Source: Christiangramia aestuarii
GTDB taxonomy: Bacteria > Bacteroidota > Bacteroidia > Flavobacteriales > Flavobacteriaceae
Assembly: GCF_009735585.1 (NCBI RefSeq)
Contig: NZ_VJVW01000006.1
Location: 85,800-149,799 of the forward strand
Reading direction: 5' to 3'
Length of the DNA stretch: 64,000 nucleotides
Part shown: positions 1-11,870 of the stretch, piece by piece
Position numbering within the stretch: the first letter of the stretch is position 1
Layout of the letters: each line of letters opens with the position of its first letter
Notes under the pieces: generated by a model
Told to the model about the DNA's origin: nothing
Database searches by the model: none
The model's input: only the letters and a program-made list of their open reading frames with translations
Made by a program: the position numbers and the translations under genes

Positions 1-1
1 G

Positions 2-481
2 ATAGATGATATCTACGGCTCGGTTGGCCGAAGAAAACCTATTTCGGTAAAAAAATTAAAGATCAAAGCGGGACTGCACAGGATAAATGCGGAATTGAGG
101 ACCAAGCTGGGAAGATGGAGCCTGCCGGCTTTCCTTAAAAGCTTTATGATCGCCAATTTCGGGGAACTTTACCTGAAAAACACGAAGGCTGGGATGACCT
201 ACCTGCAGAAACTGGTTGAACTTTCAGACAATCTTAGCCTTGATGGCAGGATAAACACCGTAATTACGGGGAACAGTTCCCAGCGCAAAAAACTTACCGC
301 ATACCTCGACAAACTGGAAAAATTACAGCTCATTAGATACGGGTACCACGTGAGCGAGGAAAGCATTATGTCCTGCTACGTTAAGGATACCAGTACAGAC
401 CAGCACGTTCATTTTATAGATGGCGGCGATGGTGGTTATACCAAGGCAGCCAACCACCTTAAATCTAAATACAAGGTTTAG
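2..481 (+). CDS. DUF3095 family protein, C-terminal part (cut by window edge)
   Basis: The frame is open from base 2 with no stop, so the gene starts outside the window and only about 159 C-terminal residues are seen. The ending, HVHFIDGGDGGYTKAA, matches the C-terminal signature of DUF3095 proteins, as I know the family. These are described as distantly related to nucleotide cyclases and have no assigned substrate. An internal TTG could serve as a start at 95, but the upstream codons read as ordinary protein sequence, so truncation by the window is the better explanation. It converges on the M28 peptidase gene, with only 20 bases between them. Function is unknown. Confidence 0.75.
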   Translation: MDDIYGSVGRRKPISVKKLKIKAGLHRINAELRTKLGRWSLPAFLKSFMIANFGELYLKNTKAGMTYLQKLVELSDNLSLDGRINTVITGNSSQRKKLTAYLDKLEKLQLIRYGYHVSEESIMSCYVKDTSTDQHVHFIDGGDGGYTKAANHLKSKYKV

Positions 482-501
482 CTGCCTTAGTTAAAACTGA
501 A

Positions 502-2055
502 TTAGTCCAGCATTCCTGCTCTTTCCGCATCCTTGGGTTCGGGCCATGTCATTGGTTCTCCCGTTCTTTTGCTTACAGGCAGTTTTATCTTTTCCCTGGA
601 AGTGGTTTCAGGATCTTCGCTGGCCATATACGCCAGAACAGCAGTAAGGATCACATTATTCTTAACATCATCAAAAACGATCTTATCGTAGGTATCCCTG
701 TTGGTATGCCAGGTGTAGTTCCAGTAATCCCAGCTTAGCGAGCTAAGATTAAATGCCGGTGCCCCGGCGGCTACAAAAGAAGCATAATCTGAGCCTCCCC
801 TTCCCGGTGTGCCGGGGAAATCTGTATTTATATGCTGAGTGATATCCTCTGGTACCTCGTAAAGCCAGTCACCCAAATAATCGTAAGCATGCAGGAATCC
901 GTTCCCCGAAATATCTACCACTCTCCCGGTCCCGTTATCCTGGTTGAACAAGGCCTGGACCTTTTCAACGATCTCGGGATGATCCTTTACAAAGGCTCTG
1001 GACCCGTTCAATCCCTGTTCCTCACTTCCCCAATGCCCCACCAGGATGGTCCTTTTAGGATTAGGGTATAATTTCTTAAGGATACGCATGGCTTCCATCA
1101 TTACGATGGTTCCTGTACCATTATCGGTTGCCCCGGTAGCGCCATCCCAGCTATCGAAATGAGCTGAAAGGATCACATATTCCTCTGGCTTTTCTGTTCC
1201 CTTGATCTCGGCAATAGTATTAAAGGTTGGCATCTCCCCAAGTTCTGAAGACTCTGCCACGATCTTTAGTTCAGGCCTGTCGCCATATTCTGCCAGCCTG
1301 AACAACATCCCGTAATCTTCAAGGGAAACATCAATGGTCGGGATCTCTTCGGTATAAGAAGAAAATACTTTGTTCACTCCAAAACCACGTGACCAGCGCG
1401 AACTTATGATCCCTTCGGCTCCAGCTGCTTCCAGAGCCTTAGGTAATTCCCGGTAATCTAATCCTGTACGCTCTATCCTTTCTTCCCATTTCTTATCCAG
1501 CGAATCTCGTTCAGCCTTCATTTTAGAAAAAGAATCTTCAGTTGCCCACTCTTCCCAGTTATCGTCTGGCCTTCCTGTTGGCTGGGGCATGGAGATCATT
1601 ACAAATTTTCCTTTAACCGACTTCAGTTTATCGATAAAATCCAAAGAGTCCTTAGCATTGGGAAGTATCATCACTTCTGCCGTAATCCCTTTCTTTCCGG
1701 TAGAAGGGCTCCAGGCCAGCTGCCTGGCCTCCAGGCTTTGTATCCTGGGTGAGATCATATCTACATGGGTAATTCCCCTTTCCCAGCCTTTCCATTTCCC
1801 CCATTGTTCGTTCCTGGCGGTAATATCCCAGCTGCTATATTTTTTCACGGCCCAGTCATGAGCATTTTTCATTTGTGGGGTGCCTACAAGTCGTGGCCCC
1901 ACCACATCAAGGAGTTCATGGGCCAGAACTTTCAATCGTGAATTCTCATTAGCCTCCTGCACGATCTGGGAGACAATTTCCTGCCTGCTCTGGGCAGTTA
2001 GAATACTGCTGCTTAGAAATAATAACAGCAGAACAGAGAGTAGTTTGTTGGTCAT
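502..2055 (-). CDS. M28 family zinc metallopeptidase, secreted
   Basis: This 517-residue protein has an N-terminal signal peptide (hydrophobic residues 4-18, ending LTAQ) and should act in the periplasm or outside the cell as an aminopeptidase or carboxypeptidase. The M28 metal site is visible: H299 in SAHFDSW, D311 in GATDNGTG, the paired glutamates E345-E346 in GSEEQGLNG, and a later GGSDYASF block that carries another acidic ligand. The segment at about 130-270 between the signal peptide and catalytic core is probably the PA-type insert common in this family. The ATG start is directly followed by the signal peptide. It diverges from the aminotransferase gene at 2230. Substrate cannot be read from sequence. 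Confidence 0.9.
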   Translation of the reverse strand: MTNKLLSVLLLLFLSSSILTAQSRQEIVSQIVQEANENSRLKVLAHELLDVVGPRLVGTPQMKNAHDWAVKKYSSWDITARNEQWGKWKGWERGITHVDMISPRIQSLEARQLAWSPSTGKKGITAEVMILPNAKDSLDFIDKLKSVKGKFVMISMPQPTGRPDDNWEEWATEDSFSKMKAERDSLDKKWEERIERTGLDYRELPKALEAAGAEGIISSRWSRGFGVNKVFSSYTEEIPTIDVSLEDYGMLFRLAEYGDRPELKIVAESSELGEMPTFNTIAEIKGTEKPEEYVILSAHFDSWDGATGATDNGTGTIVMMEAMRILKKLYPNPKRTILVGHWGSEEQGLNGSRAFVKDHPEIVEKVQALFNQDNGTGRVVDISGNGFLHAYDYLGDWLYEVPEDITQHINTDFPGTPGRGGSDYASFVAAGAPAFNLSSLSWDYWNYTWHTNRDTYDKIVFDDVKNNVILTAVLAYMASEDPETTSREKIKLPVSKRTGEPMTWPEPKDAERAGMLD

Positions 2056-2229
2056 AAGTGAAATTTTAAGTGGTAAATTAAGGATCTACAAGATCGTATT
2101 TTTTTGAATAACATTCATATTAGACCTAAGCTCCGGCAGTTGGTTTAAGTGGGCACAAATTTTAATTATCTTGGCGGGACAATATTTTCGGCCTTCAGGG
2201 CCAAAGAAAACTTTAAAAACAAAGAAGGC

Positions 2230-3459
2230 ATGCTAGACATTGATTTTGTAAGAAAGCAATTCCCATCCCTGGACGGGGATTTCATATTTATGGATAACGC
2301 CGGTGGTTCACAGGTACTGGGAAATGTGATCGAACGCATTAGCGGATATCTTTTACACCATAATGTGCAGCTGGGTGCTTCTTATTCGGTTTCTGAAGAA
2401 GCCGGCAGAAAACTGAAATTTGCCACCTCCCAGATCGCACAACTGCTGAACGCTTCCCGGGATGAAGAAGTGGTAATTGGTTCTTCCACGACCATGCTGC
2501 TGCGTATTCTAAGCCTTAGCATTAGTAAACAATGGAAAGAAGGAGATGAGGTGATTGTAACCGATACCGATCACGAAGCCAATGTATCTCCCTGGATGGA
2601 CCTTGAAGAAAAAGGGATCAAGGTTAAAATCTGGCAGGTAAATAAAGAAAGTCTTGAATTAGAATTATCTGAACTCAAAAAGCTTATGGGCCCTCGTACT
2701 AAACTGGTCGCGGTCACACATGCCTCGAATTTACTGGGAACCATTAATCCCATCAAGGAGATCTCGAAAGAAGTGCACAAGGCCGGAGCCCTTATATGTG
2801 TAGACGGGGTAGCCTATGCTCCTCACCGAAAGGTTGATGTGCAGGAACTGGATGCAGATTTCTATACCTTCAGCTGGTATAAGACCTACGGGCCTCACCT
2901 GGCGGTGATGTACGGTAAATACGCTGAATTGCTTAAGCTGGACAGCCTTAACCATTATTTTATCGGGAAAGATGCTGTTCCCTATAAACTGCAACCCGGG
3001 AATTTCAATTTTGAGCTGACCTATAGCATCCTGGGTATCACCGAATATTATTCTGAACTCTGCAAGCATCATGAAGAGACTGGGCTGCCCGGGTTCAGCC
3101 AAAGGCTTTCCAAGGCTTTTGAACTGATTTCTGAGCACGAGCAGCAACTTGCAGAGAAGCTTCTAACCTACCTCAACTCTATCCCAGAAGTAAGAATCAT
3201 TGGGAATACCTCGGCAGATTCAAGCCTTCGGGTTCCAACAATTTCCTTTGTACATGAGAATTTTAAAAGTGATGAGATTGTGGAAAAAGTGGATCCGCAT
3301 AGAATAGGGATCCGTTTTGGAGATTTTTACGCTAAAAGGCTGGTGCAGACATTAGGACTGGAAAACAAGAACGGCGTGGTAAGGGTTAGCCTGGTACATT
3401 ACAACACCCGGGAAGAGGTGGAAAAACTGATCTCGGTATTCCGGGGAATATTTTCATAG
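2230..3459 (+). CDS. Aminotransferase class V / cysteine desulfurase-like PLP enzyme
   Basis: The protein is a fold-type I PLP enzyme with the opening LDIDFVRKQFPSL and DNAGGSQV typical of the cysteine desulfurase-like subfamily (TIGR01976-like). The PLP lysine is probably in FSWYKTYGPH at about residue 220, and the aspartate in VDGVAYAPHRKVD holds the pyridine nitrogen. I chose the ATG at 2230 (409 aa). A longer frame begins at a GTG at 2149, but its extra 27 residues look like translated leader. A genuine SufS/IscS would be embedded in a suf or isc cluster; this gene is alone, so its physiological substrate is uncertain. Confidence 0.82.
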   Translation: MLDIDFVRKQFPSLDGDFIFMDNAGGSQVLGNVIERISGYLLHHNVQLGASYSVSEEAGRKLKFATSQIAQLLNASRDEEVVIGSSTTMLLRILSLSISKQWKEGDEVIVTDTDHEANVSPWMDLEEKGIKVKIWQVNKESLELELSELKKLMGPRTKLVAVTHASNLLGTINPIKEISKEVHKAGALICVDGVAYAPHRKVDVQELDADFYTFSWYKTYGPHLAVMYGKYAELLKLDSLNHYFIGKDAVPYKLQPGNFNFELTYSILGITEYYSELCKHHEETGLPGFSQRLSKAFELISEHEQQLAEKLLTYLNSIPEVRIIGNTSADSSLRVPTISFVHENFKSDEIVEKVDPHRIGIRFGDFYAKRLVQTLGLENKNGVVRVSLVHYNTREEVEKLISVFRGIFS

Positions 3460-3547
3460 GGCATCATTGATTCCAAAACAAGCTAAAACACATCTTCAGC
3501 CTCCAGTATTACTGATAAAGAGAAAATTAAATCAAAAGGAAAGCTGG

Positions 3548-4159
3548 CTATCTATAATAATAACGGTTAAGACGGTTAAGAGGTACTTTGATACCTGCAA
3601 AGAAGGCCATTCTCCTTACATTATCGGCGACCACTTCCAGCAGCTCCACCTGGCCACCCAGTTCAAAAGTAATATGGTTCCTTATACGGTAGGAAGTAGA
3701 TAATTTCAGGGGAACTGTGATCACCCGAACATCTTCTTCCAGAACCTTTCCGCGGTAATCGGGAAGCTCCTGTATAAATGCCAGCCCCACTCCTCCGCCA
3801 AAATGTAGGTTGCTTATCTGCCTGAAGGGATCCACATTCACATAGGGCATGAAGGTTATGGAATTATAATATTCCCCACTGGGGAGTTCGGCTGAAGTGG
3901 TTCGCTGAAAATAGAGCTCAGCGCCCAGACCCAGTTTAGGCCGGAAGTAATAGATCGCATACAGCCCCGCGGCATAGTTCGGCTCGAATCCCGAAGCAGA
4001 ATGCCGGTCGCCCTCTTTATTGTTCAAAACACCGTCTGCCACCAATAAGGTGGTATGTTCATAATTGAACATAGGACCAATTTCATAATCCTTATACCGC
4101 TGACCATAACTACTAATCGAGAAAAGGAGTATATATAATAAAAACAGCTTTCTGATCAT
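3548..4159 (-). CDS. Outer-membrane beta-barrel protein
   Basis: The 203-residue product starts with a signal peptide (MIRKLFLLYILLFSISSYGQ). It then consists of alternating hydrophobic/polar stretches with repeated aromatic ends such as YAIYYF, LGLGAELYF, LHFGGGVGLAFI and HITFELGGQVELL. That is the pattern of an 8-10 strand outer-membrane barrel of the PorT/OmpW-like size class common in Bacteroidota. No catalytic motif is seen. It is transcribed alone, convergent with the aminotransferase gene. A 78-codon plus-strand frame across its 3' end is antisense and not credible. Confidence 0.75.
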   Translation of the reverse strand: MIRKLFLLYILLFSISSYGQRYKDYEIGPMFNYEHTTLLVADGVLNNKEGDRHSASGFEPNYAAGLYAIYYFRPKLGLGAELYFQRTTSAELPSGEYYNSITFMPYVNVDPFRQISNLHFGGGVGLAFIQELPDYRGKVLEEDVRVITVPLKLSTSYRIRNHITFELGGQVELLEVVADNVRRMAFFAGIKVPLNRLNRYYYR

Positions 4160-4394
4160 GATATTGATTCCTTGTCAAATTAAAAAGTGCAGGTAATATG
4201 TTTCGAATTTAAAGAATAAGCCTGAAACCCTCAAGCAGATTTAAGATAAGCTTTATTAGTTTTTCTAAGGCAGATAAAAATGAGAATTACATGAAATTAG
4301 TCTTAAAACAATAGACAATTCATAAAGTTTGATGTTACGGAGCAATTGAGTCAATTAAACTTTCAATATTTTTAAGATTTTATTAAGATTTCAA

Positions 4395-4402
4395 TATTTT
4401 CG
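4395..4402 (+). promoter_or_regulatory. Possible -7 box upstream of the zinc protease lipoprotein
   Basis: TATTTTCG matches the flavobacterial -7 motif TAnnTTTG at seven of eight positions and sits 24 bases before the ATG at 4427. The upstream 200 bases are very AT-rich, with a direct repeat of TTTCAATATTTT at 4360-4400. No clear TTG -33 element is present at the right distance, so this is a weak call. Confidence 0.4.
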
Positions 4403-4426
4403 ACCGCATTTTAAAAAATAAACAAT

Positions 4427-5614
4427 ATGAAATTAAGAAATTACCTGAACTATATGGCTGTTGCTACAGTAGCCTTAGGTTTATTTTCCTGCGAAAAGGA
4501 TGAAGCTTATCTTGAAAACTCGAATGTGGAAAATTCAAAGATCGGCACCAATATCAATCAATTTGAAAATTTCAACAAACAGTCATTAGATCTTAAAGTC
4601 GATACAGATTACATCAAGGATTTTGGATTAAAAATACCGGAATTAGATGCTGTGGAGCCTTCTGCCTGTTCCACTACTGCCTTTAATACCGTTACTTCCA
4701 ATGCATATGGCGAACTGGTAACTTCAATCGTCAAGATCTGGGATCGAAAGAGCTATACACCAATTGACCTGGTATATGGAGATTATTTTACGATCAATAA
4801 CTATGCTGCACAATTAGGAATTAACGCAGGATATTTCGGAAAAGATGGTGAATACACCAATTATGTAAATAATCAGAAAAGGGGTCTGGAACAATTCTGG
4901 AATATGCCCGATATGATCAGGGTTCATGGACAACATACTAAAACCCTAGCAGATCTTGAAGTAATTGAGTTCATGTATACCTATTACAGTGACTTTGGTT
5001 TGGTCGCAGATGATCCGACCCTGGATGAGAATGATGAAATCGTACAAGAGGGTGCTACTATAAAAGAACTTCTGAGCATAGCCGAAAAATTTAATACCAA
5101 CAGCGACCAGATCCCTGAAAACGTTGTATATGCTTCAGATGCATTTGCTACCAGTAACGGTACCATAGTGCTTGGAGATGGTATTATTGAATTACTAACA
5201 AGGACCGGATTAGAGGATAAAATCGTTATTTCCAGCATCCTTTCTCATGAATGGGCACACCAGATACAATTTGCTAATTTTACCGACTGGAGCTATCCAG
5301 TAGATGCTTTTGCCAGAACTCCGGAATCAACAAGGATGACCGAATTAGAAGCCGATTTCTTAACTGGATTTTACCTAACTCATAAAAGAGGTGGAACCTA
5401 TAACTGGAAAAGAGTAGAAGAAGTATTAACTAACTTCTATTTTATTGGAGATTGCGGATTTGAAAATAAAGGTCACCACGGAACTCCTATCCAACGCTTA
5501 AAATCGGCTAAAGCTGGTTATGATTTTGCTCAGGCAATACAGGAAAAAGGATTTCTTCCTACTGCCACTGAAGTTCATTCAGAATTCCTGAATAATTTCG
5601 ATGATATTTTATAA
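4427..5614 (+). CDS. Lipoprotein with HExxH zinc-protease motif
   Basis: This 395-residue protein begins with a lipoprotein signal (hydrophobic core, then LGLFSC, Cys22), so it is expected to be membrane-anchored. The motif HEWAH at residues 274-278 is a gluzincin-type zinc site, and TELEADF about 30 residues later (E306, D310) can supply the third ligand. This resembles the layout of predicted neutral zinc metallopeptidases. The region before it (about 70-260) has no family I recognise. The gene looks AT-richer than its neighbours by eye and is followed by a strong terminator. Protease activity is inferred from the motif only; the target is unknown. Confidence 0.7.
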   Translation: MKLRNYLNYMAVATVALGLFSCEKDEAYLENSNVENSKIGTNINQFENFNKQSLDLKVDTDYIKDFGLKIPELDAVEPSACSTTAFNTVTSNAYGELVTSIVKIWDRKSYTPIDLVYGDYFTINNYAAQLGINAGYFGKDGEYTNYVNNQKRGLEQFWNMPDMIRVHGQHTKTLADLEVIEFMYTYYSDFGLVADDPTLDENDEIVQEGATIKELLSIAEKFNTNSDQIPENVVYASDAFATSNGTIVLGDGIIELLTRTGLEDKIVISSILSHEWAHQIQFANFTDWSYPVDAFARTPESTRMTELEADFLTGFYLTHKRGGTYNWKRVEEVLTNFYFIGDCGFENKGHHGTPIQRLKSAKAGYDFAQAIQEKGFLPTATEVHSEFLNNFDDIL

Positions 5615-5633
5615 TTCCAGGAAGAGGACAAAT

Positions 5634-5665
5634 AAAAAAGCCCTGCGATTGCAGGGCTTTTTTAT
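5634..5665. terminator. Bidirectional intrinsic terminator
   Basis: A GCCCTGC-type stem (AAGCCCTGCGATTGCAGGGC) is flanked by A-run and T-run, so it can stop both the lipoprotein gene on the plus strand and the GH97 gene on the minus strand. Confidence 0.9.
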
Positions 5666-5666
5666 T

Positions 5667-9012
<3,346 letters not shown>

Positions 9013-9107
9013 ATTTCAAATTTATTTGACCCTAAAGGCAATTAGCCAGGCCAGTTTCGCAAGCAGCTAATAACGGTGCAGGACCGGCGGCAGGCTTCAG
9101 AAAAATC
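9013..9107 (-). promoter_or_regulatory. Structured 5' leader of the trans-sulfuration gene
   Basis: From the predicted start site (about 9107) to the ATG there are about 95 transcribed bases. On the minus strand they contain two hairpins: CGGT-CCTGC-ACCG (9086-9074) and ATTAGC...GCTAAT (9071-9041), the latter enclosing 19 bases. I could not match it to a SAM riboswitch consensus, so only a regulatory leader of unknown type is claimed. Confidence 0.45.
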
Positions 9108-9113
9108 GAAAAA

Positions 9114-9144
9114 CAAATGTAGTGAGCCGGTTGGGCAATCACAA
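9114..9144 (-). promoter_or_regulatory. Consensus promoter for the trans-sulfuration gene
   Basis: On the minus strand TTG (9144-9142), a 20-base spacer and TACATTTG (9121-9114) match the flavobacterial -33/-7 consensus exactly. Confidence 0.8.
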
Positions 9145-9186
9145 AATTGCCTTTACCTTTATCTTGTTATTTAACACCTGTAAATT

Positions 9187-9981
9187 TTGAAAAGACTTTT
9201 ACCTGCTCTTATTGTTCTATTTAGCTGTTTATCCTGTGGAGAGGATAAAAAAGAGACTGAAACCGAAGAACTGAAACCACTCTCATTCTCCTCTAAAACC
9301 ATCGAGGAAAAACTGGACAACTGCCAGCCGGAGAATGGTGACTGCACTTTTATAAACCTGAACTTCCCGGTTGCTGAAAATGGACGAGGTGAGGCTGAAA
9401 AAATAAATAAGAATATTGAACTCTTCCTGCTGAACACCATAGATTACAATGACGAAGGGGAAGCAAGGAAACCAGAGGAGCTGGCCAGAAATTTCATTGA
9501 GGATTACCAGGAAACCGCCAGGGAATTTCCTGAATACGAATTGCCCTGGGAAGCGACCATCACCGGTAAGTTAGTATACCGTTCTCCTGAGATCATTTCC
9601 TTAAAATTCAATACCGACATGTTCACTGGTGGGGCCCACGGTTACCGAAGTACCAATTACCTCAACTTCGACCCGATAACGGGAGAAAAACTAAAGCCCG
9701 AAGCTATTTTCTCTTCAGAATTCATAGATTTTGTGGAAAAGGATTTCAGAGAAAAACAGGACATCCCTATAGATTCTAACATCAACAGCACAGGAATGTT
9801 CTTTGAAAATGACGAATTTCACCTGCCGGCGAATATTGGCTTTACCCGGGAAGAGATCATTTTGCATTACAACGCCTATGAGATCGCGCCCTATTCGGCC
9901 GGGAATTTTGTGCTGAGTTATCCAAGAGAGAGCGTTCAGCAATTCATAAAACTGAAGAAAGATTCCCTTCCGGAATCGTAA
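9187..9981 (+). CDS. DUF4163/DUF3298 (RsiV-like) lipoprotein
   Basis: The 264-residue protein starts at a TTG: an in-frame TAA lies two codons upstream and the lipoprotein signal (MKRLLPALIVLFSCLSC) begins right at this codon, so no other start works. The mature part holds a DUF4163-like segment (about 45-150) and a DUF3298-like segment (about 150-255), including TGGAHGYRSTNYLNFD. This module is found in RsiV-type anti-sigma factors and in stand-alone secreted proteins, where lysozyme binding has been shown only for RsiV. No sigma factor is adjacent, so an anti-sigma role is not supported here. Confidence 0.8.
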   Translation: MKRLLPALIVLFSCLSCGEDKKETETEELKPLSFSSKTIEEKLDNCQPENGDCTFINLNFPVAENGRGEAEKINKNIELFLLNTIDYNDEGEARKPEELARNFIEDYQETAREFPEYELPWEATITGKLVYRSPEIISLKFNTDMFTGGAHGYRSTNYLNFDPITGEKLKPEAIFSSEFIDFVEKDFREKQDIPIDSNINSTGMFFENDEFHLPANIGFTREEIILHYNAYEIAPYSAGNFVLSYPRESVQQFIKLKKDSLPES

Positions 9982-10036
9982 CAGGCCTTCAGAATTCTTT
10001 AAAAATTACGTTCTTTGCATTTGAAAATCTTCAGCC

Positions 10037-10390
10037 ATGAAAAAAATCTATCATCTACCTACCTGCGATACCTGTAAACGAATTCTGATAGAACTGGATG
10101 CCCCGGAATCCTTCATCTTACAGGATATTAAATCTGAAGAGATCACCGAAGAACAACTAGACGAAATGCACGAGCTTTCGGGAAGTTATGAAGCTTTGTT
10201 CAGCAAAAGAGCCAGGCTCTACAAGGAAAGGGACCTGAAAAACAAGAACCTGCAAGAAGAGGATTACAGGAAGCTGATCCTGGAACATTATACTTTTTTA
10301 AAACGTCCCGTCATCCTTAACGGGAACGAAATTTTCATTGGCAATTCCAAAAAAAATGTAGCTGCCGCGAAAGAATCTATACATGGATAA
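10037..10390 (+). CDS. ArsC/Spx family thioredoxin-fold protein
   Basis: This 117-residue protein has the ArsC-family opening with a CxxC (PTCDTCKR, about residues 9-16). It continues with QDIKSEEITEEQLDEM and a C-terminal RPVILNG block, where the arginine is the usual oxyanion-binding residue. Family members are glutaredoxin-dependent arsenate reductases or Spx-like proteins. With no ars genes nearby, the substrate is uncertain. Its last codons overlap the start of the DMT permease gene by 8 bases, so the two are translationally coupled. Confidence 0.8.
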   Translation: MKKIYHLPTCDTCKRILIELDAPESFILQDIKSEEITEEQLDEMHELSGSYEALFSKRARLYKERDLKNKNLQEEDYRKLILEHYTFLKRPVILNGNEIFIGNSKKNVAAAKESIHG

Positions 10391-11282
10391 CAGCCGGGTA
10401 CTGGCTATCCTGGCCGCTTTTGGTGCAAGTGCGATCTACGGGGTGAACCACACCATCGCCAAAGGGCTTATGCCTTTATATATCGAACCTTTCGGATTCA
10501 TCCTGTTAAGGGTCACCGGTGCAGCCATCCTTTTTTGGATCATCAGCCTTTTTGCTCCGAAAGAGAAAATAGCAACTTCAGACTGGCCCAGGATACTGGG
10601 GTGCGCCGTTTTTGGGATGGTGATAAACATGCTTTTCTTTTTCAAAGGACTTAGCCTTTCAACTCCCATCAACAGTTCGGTGATCATCACGCTATCACCG
10701 GTAATGGTATTAATACTGGCGTCCATTCTTATAAAGGAGCGTATCACCCTGTTAAAAACACTCGGGATTATCATAGGCATGGCGGGAGCCCTGGTCCTGG
10801 TACTGTTCAGCAAGGACGAAAATATGAACGCGCCAAATATTCCCATGGGCAACGTACTCTTTATTGTGAACGCATTTTCGTATGGCTTATACCTCATCCT
10901 GGTAAAACCACTTACCAAAAAATACCACGCGATCACCCTGATGAAATGGCTTTTCTTTATCGCCATTTTTATCAATCTTCCGGTAACTTATTCAGAATTC
11001 GTAGCGGTGGACTGGGCGAACCTGCCTTTTGAAGCCGTCTGGAAAATGGGGTTCGTGGTGCTGGGCACCACCTTTATGACTTATCTGCTGAACATTTACG
11101 CTTTGAAACAGCTTTCCCCCTCAACCATAAGTGCCTTCATTTATTTGCAGCCCTTGATCGCCATAAGCTTTGCGATCGCCGTTGGTGCAGACCAGCTTAA
11201 CCTTGTGAAAGGAATCGCCGCTGCCCTCGTATTTATAGGGGTTTATATGGTGAGCGTAAAAAAGACAAAGATCAAGTCCTAG
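10383..11282 (+). CDS. EamA/DMT family permease
   Basis: A 299-residue integral membrane protein with ten predicted helices arranged as two EamA repeats (about 7-140 and 155-292), for example ASAIYGVNHTIAKG and GMAGALVLVL in repeat one. The drug/metabolite transporter superfamily exports small molecules such as amino acids or toxic metabolites by proton coupling. The start overlaps the ArsC-like gene. The pairing could point to a shared stress role, but this is only inference from the operon. Confidence 0.88.
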   Translation: MDNSRVLAILAAFGASAIYGVNHTIAKGLMPLYIEPFGFILLRVTGAAILFWIISLFAPKEKIATSDWPRILGCAVFGMVINMLFFFKGLSLSTPINSSVIITLSPVMVLILASILIKERITLLKTLGIIIGMAGALVLVLFSKDENMNAPNIPMGNVLFIVNAFSYGLYLILVKPLTKKYHAITLMKWLFFIAIFINLPVTYSEFVAVDWANLPFEAVWKMGFVVLGTTFMTYLLNIYALKQLSPSTISAFIYLQPLIAISFAIAVGADQLNLVKGIAAALVFIGVYMVSVKKTKIKS

Positions 11283-11327
11283 CTATATTATTAATTCCGA
11301 AAATTGCTTATGCAGGAATCTGAACTG

Positions 11328-11756
11328 TTAATCTGAGAACAGAAGATCATCATATAAATCGTCCAAGATTATCCACAGGATGACTATGCTAGCCACAAAA
11401 CCTATTGCAGCGGTGGCTATCGCGGATCCTGCTGTGTTTTTCACCTGGAATTTTTTATAATTATTCGGATCAATAAGGTAGGCCGTAAAACCTGGATAGC
11501 CCAGGTTTGCCGGCTCCCTATCTTTGAATTTGTTCTGGTAAAAAAATGAATTTTTGGCCAGAGCGTAGAAATTGCTGTCTTTCTCTATCAGTTTGTAGAA
11601 AGGATAGGATTTCCCTTCATCATCAAGCATACGGAACTTTTTCTGGGATGCTACCACTTCCTGCGGGCTGTAATTCTTGTTGTAGTAAATAGTGCAGCTG
11701 TAGAAGAGCAGGATTAACGCCAATCCCGGAATAATATGGTTGAAGAGATCTTTCAT
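11328..11756 (-). CDS. Small membrane-anchored protein, unknown function
   Basis: The 142-residue product has an N-terminal hydrophobic segment ending in a possible lipobox (LLFYSC). A polar middle carries KDSNFYALAKNSFFYQNKF, and a second strongly hydrophobic segment lies near the end (about 110-132, IATAAIGFVASIVILWIIL). No known family is recognised. It stands alone; an imperfect inverted repeat (CCCGATC...GATCAGGGG, 11758-11783) lies just upstream of its ATG and could affect its transcript. Confidence 0.6.
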   Translation of the reverse strand: MKDLFNHIIPGLALILLFYSCTIYYNKNYSPQEVVASQKKFRMLDDEGKSYPFYKLIEKDSNFYALAKNSFFYQNKFKDREPANLGYPGFTAYLIDPNNYKKFQVKNTAGSAIATAAIGFVASIVILWIILDDLYDDLLFSD

Positions 11757-11870
11757 ACCCGATCATTTTTAAAAGATCAGGGGCCGGAAATATAAAATTA
11801 GGTATAATTATTTGATTTTCAGAGGCTTAATCCGTTTAACCAACTGAAAAACAGAGTCTTGTAATTTGGA

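Noticed and set aside
2140..2174. Promoter TTG...TATCTTGG before the aminotransferase
   Set aside because: The -7 box has one mismatch and the spacer is 24 bases, longer than the usual 19-21. Too weak to annotate.
3467..3703. 78-codon plus-strand ORF after the aminotransferase
   Set aside because: Antisense to the barrel gene with no start context or recognisable features.
9013..9107. SAM-II or SAM-I riboswitch before the trans-sulfuration gene
   Set aside because: I could not find the conserved pseudoknot or kink-turn elements of either class. Only a generic structured leader is claimed.
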